Source: Prauserella flavalba (GTDB lineage: Bacteria; Actinomycetota; Actinomycetes; Mycobacteriales; Pseudonocardiaceae). Taken from it: a DNA stretch of 64,000 bases. Below are positions 62,329-64,000 of the stretch, piece after piece. The stretch is from positions 62,001 to 126,000 of the forward strand of contig NZ_MASU01000005.1 of the NCBI RefSeq assembly GCF_003202235.1. Reading direction: 5' to 3'. Positions within the stretch are counted from its first letter, which is position 1. Each line of letters starts with the position of its first letter. The notes under the pieces are model-generated. The model made no database searches and was not told the origin of the DNA. It was given only the letters and a program-made list of their open reading frames with translations. Made by a program: the position numbers and the translations under genes.

Positions 62329-62410
62329 GGTCAGCTCCTCATGGTCACCCTGGCCCCGGCGGGACCGCTCTCGCCGCCGGGACCAGGGCCGTCCGGAAAG
62401 GACGGTGAGG

Positions 62411-63262
62411 TCACCCGCGCTCGAGCACGAAGTCGTACTCGGAGCGCAATGTGCCGTCGCCCTGCTCCACCGGGGTCAGCACCAGTTCGGGCTTGGTCGC
62501 CTGAGCGATGTCGCTGTCGAGCCATTCGCCACCCTCGAAGTACAGCTGGGTGGTGATCGGCCTGCAGCCGGGCGCGCGCACGATGAGGTGCAGGTGCGCG
62601 GGCCGCCACGGGTGCCAGCCCGCGGCGTCGATCAGCCGACCGGTGGGGCCGTCGGTCGGGATCTGGTACGGCGCGGGCTGCACCGTGCTGATCTCGAACC
62701 GGCCCTGCCCGTCCGTGACGACGACGCCGCGCAGGTTGCCGTCGGGCAGGTGCGGCGCGAAGCCCGAGTAGTAGCCCTCCGAGTCGGCGTGCCAGACGTC
62801 GAGCTCGGCCCCGGCGAGCGGGTTGCCGTCGGTGTCGCGGACCTGTCCCGCGAACACCAGCGCCGTGCCCTGCTCGCCGGGCCGGGCCGGCAGGCTCGCC
62901 ACGGACGGCAGTTTCCGCTGGCCCGGCAGGTAGTACGGGCCGAGGATGCTGCCTTTGGTGCCCTGCTGGGTCTCCGCGGCGACGTCCTCGACGACGTGCT
63001 CGACGAACACGTCGAGGAACAGGGGCCACTCGCCGCCCTCGCCGAGGTCGATCAGCCACTGCTTGGCGGCCTGGAACTCGTCGTAGGTCACCTTCTCCGC
63101 GCGGATCGCGTCGTGCACGCCGGCGAGGATCCGGCCGACCACCGAGCTGACGCGCTCGGCCGACACCGCCGCGGCGGTGTGCTCCTGCCTGCTCGCCCGG
63201 AACGCCTGCGTCGCGGACGTGCCCGAGCCGCGCGCCGTGGGGGACTGGTCGGTGCTGGTCAT
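62411..63262 (-). CDS. catA: Catechol 1,2-dioxygenase (intradiol)
   Basis: 283 residues; start chosen at the ATG before TSTDQSP. N-terminal helical dimerisation domain, then the intradiol core: GSILGPYYLPGQRKLP with the first Tyr ligand, ELDVWHADSEGYYSGFAP with the second, GWHPWRPAHLHLIVRAPG with the two His ligands of Fe(III). Produces cis,cis-muconate from catechol. A hydroxyquinol dioxygenase is the alternative. It is 14 bases after the flavin monooxygenase gene. Confidence 0.88.
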   Translation of the reverse strand: MTSTDQSPTARGSGTSATQAFRASRQEHTAAAVSAERVSSVVGRILAGVHDAIRAEKVTYDEFQAAKQWLIDLGEGGEWPLFLDVFVEHVVEDVAAETQQGTKGSILGPYYLPGQRKLPSVASLPARPGEQGTALVFAGQVRDTDGNPLAGAELDVWHADSEGYYSGFAPHLPDGNLRGVVVTDGQGRFEISTVQPAPYQIPTDGPTGRLIDAAGWHPWRPAHLHLIVRAPGCRPITTQLYFEGGEWLDSDIAQATKPELVLTPVEQGDGTLRSEYDFVLERG

Positions 63263-63276
63263 GGTCTGCTCCTCGC

Positions 63277-64000
63277 TCAGCGCTTGGTGCTCATGAGGTC
63301 GGGAACGGTCCAGCCGTCGAGGTCGTACTCGGCCATGCACTGCTCGGCGAAGCCCTTCATGGCGTCGGCGGCACCGGACTGCTGGGCGGCGAAGAGCAGC
63401 TCCGCCCGCACGCCCTCGTGGTTGCCGGAGTAGTTGCGCTCGTAGAGCTCGTGCCTGCCACCGAACTCGCTGCCGATGGAGTCCCAGATCAGCTTCATCA
63501 GCTTCACGCGCTCGATCGCGTCGATGCCGTTGGAGCCACGCACGTACTTGTCGAGGTACGGGCGCGTCTCGGGCGACTTGAAGTCGTCCGCGTGCGAGGG
63601 CAGGTAGATCAGGCCGCTGCCGAGGTCCTGCATGATGATCTCGCGTACGCGCGGGTAGCCGATGGTCATGAACCAGCGGTAGGCCAGGCCGTAGTCGAGG
63701 TGCGGCAGCACCGCGCCGTCCTGCCACTGGTCCGGGTTGGCGGCCATCGCGTCGGACAGCGCCCAGAACATGTTGCGCCAGCCGATGACCTCGCCGACGC
63801 GGGTCTGGATGCCGCGGAAGTCCTTGGTGCCGGTGGCCTCCACGCCCTTCATCAGCAGCCCGGCGATGAAGTCGAGCTTCACGGCGAGGCGGGTGACGCC
63901 GTGGAAGGTGAAGCGGTGCAGGAAGCCCGAACCGGGGAAGAACGTGCTCGCCTTCTCGGCGTCACCGTAGATGAAGACGTTCTCCCACGGGATCTTCACC
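63277..64000 (-). CDS. 4-Hydroxyphenylacetate/phenol 3-monooxygenase-family oxygenase (partial)
   Basis: The 240 C-terminal residues of an HpaB/PheA1-type FADH2-dependent oxygenase; the N-terminal part lies beyond the window. Visible signatures: [58 protein letters not shown] and [17 protein letters not shown]. First visible gene of the leftward operon with catA and the FAD synthetase. With a catechol dioxygenase next, phenol to catechol hydroxylation is the most economical reading. The partner flavin reductase is not in view. Confidence 0.88.
   Translation of the reverse strand, partial: VKIPWENVFIYGDAEKASTFFPGSGFLHRFTFHGVTRLAVKLDFIAGLLMKGVEATGTKDFRGIQTRVGEVIGWRNMFWALSDAMAANPDQWQDGAVLPHLDYGLAYRWFMTIGYPRVREIIMQDLGSGLIYLPSHADDFKSPETRPYLDKYVRGSNGIDAIERVKLMKLIWDSIGSEFGGRHELYERNYSGNHEGVRAELLFAAQQSGAADAMKGFAEQCMAEYDLDGWTVPDLMSTKR

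Noticed and set aside
1..64000. CRISPR arrays, tRNA or rRNA genes, prophage or plasmid modules
   Set aside because: No regularly spaced repeats, cloverleaf-like genes, rRNA cores, integrases or phage structural genes were found on reading either strand.

Overview
The window is very GC-rich DNA (third codon positions mostly G or C) with many GTG starts, Shine-Dalgarno or leaderless starts, GAF-ANTAR, 13E12-type HNH, F420/LLM and DeoR/GntR/LysR genes. It suggests a soil actinobacterium, most likely Pseudonocardiaceae (Amycolatopsis or Saccharomonospora-like); the genus is inferred, not proven. No rRNA, tRNA, CRISPR array or intact insertion sequence was seen.

Layout. 0-1.3 kb: membrane pseudokinase (cut by the window edge). 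1.4-6.5 kb: a GntR/FCD regulator fused to a catalytically dead IS630-type transposase domain, divergent from an MFS permease and an amine-type Old Yellow Enzyme. 6.5-10 kb: methyltransferase plus FAD monooxygenase, and a winged-helix/hydrolase fusion. 10.3-12.4 kb: MMPL exporter. 12.4-17.7 kb: four-carbon acid-sugar catabolism (otnC, otnK, MHS permease, dehydrogenase, DeoR). 17.7-22.2 kb: APH(3'')-like streptomycin kinase, membrane proteins, chromate locus (chrA and a split chrB). 22.2-29.6 kb: CoA-transferase, GntP permease, two regulators, MHS permease and LLM oxidoreductase.

29.7-35.8 kb is the most unusual part: an RsbW-like protein and a STAS protein that both lack their key residues, a SigB-type promoter, a GAF/SpoIIE phosphatase, a stand-alone cobalamin-binding protein with the CarH-type Wx9EH signature, a frameshifted STAS gene, a LitR/CarH-like MerR regulator and a GAF-ANTAR protein. 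It reads as a light- or stress-signalling island in which B12 photoreception may feed a partner-switching cascade.

34.8-36.6, 50.2-50.5 and 58.2-59.4 kb carry decaying genes: epimerase, cyclopropane-fatty-acid synthase, DUF1295, DUF4188 and lysA. 37-50 kb holds assorted metabolic, transport and resistance genes (aldo/keto reductase, LysE, AraC, SDR, TMEM175, ABC-F), an Nramp-like carrier followed by a 29-residue membrane peptide, and an ECF sigma/hydrolase pair. 51-57.5 kb: methyltransferase, HNH protein, polyphosphate kinase 2 and a full-length dnaE with block-wise codon usage. 59.4-64 kb: TetR/reductase pair with a clear dyad operator, arylamine N-acetyltransferase, then an aromatic-degradation operon running off the edge (HpaB/PheA-type monooxygenase, catechol 1,2-dioxygenase, RibF-like FAD synthetase).
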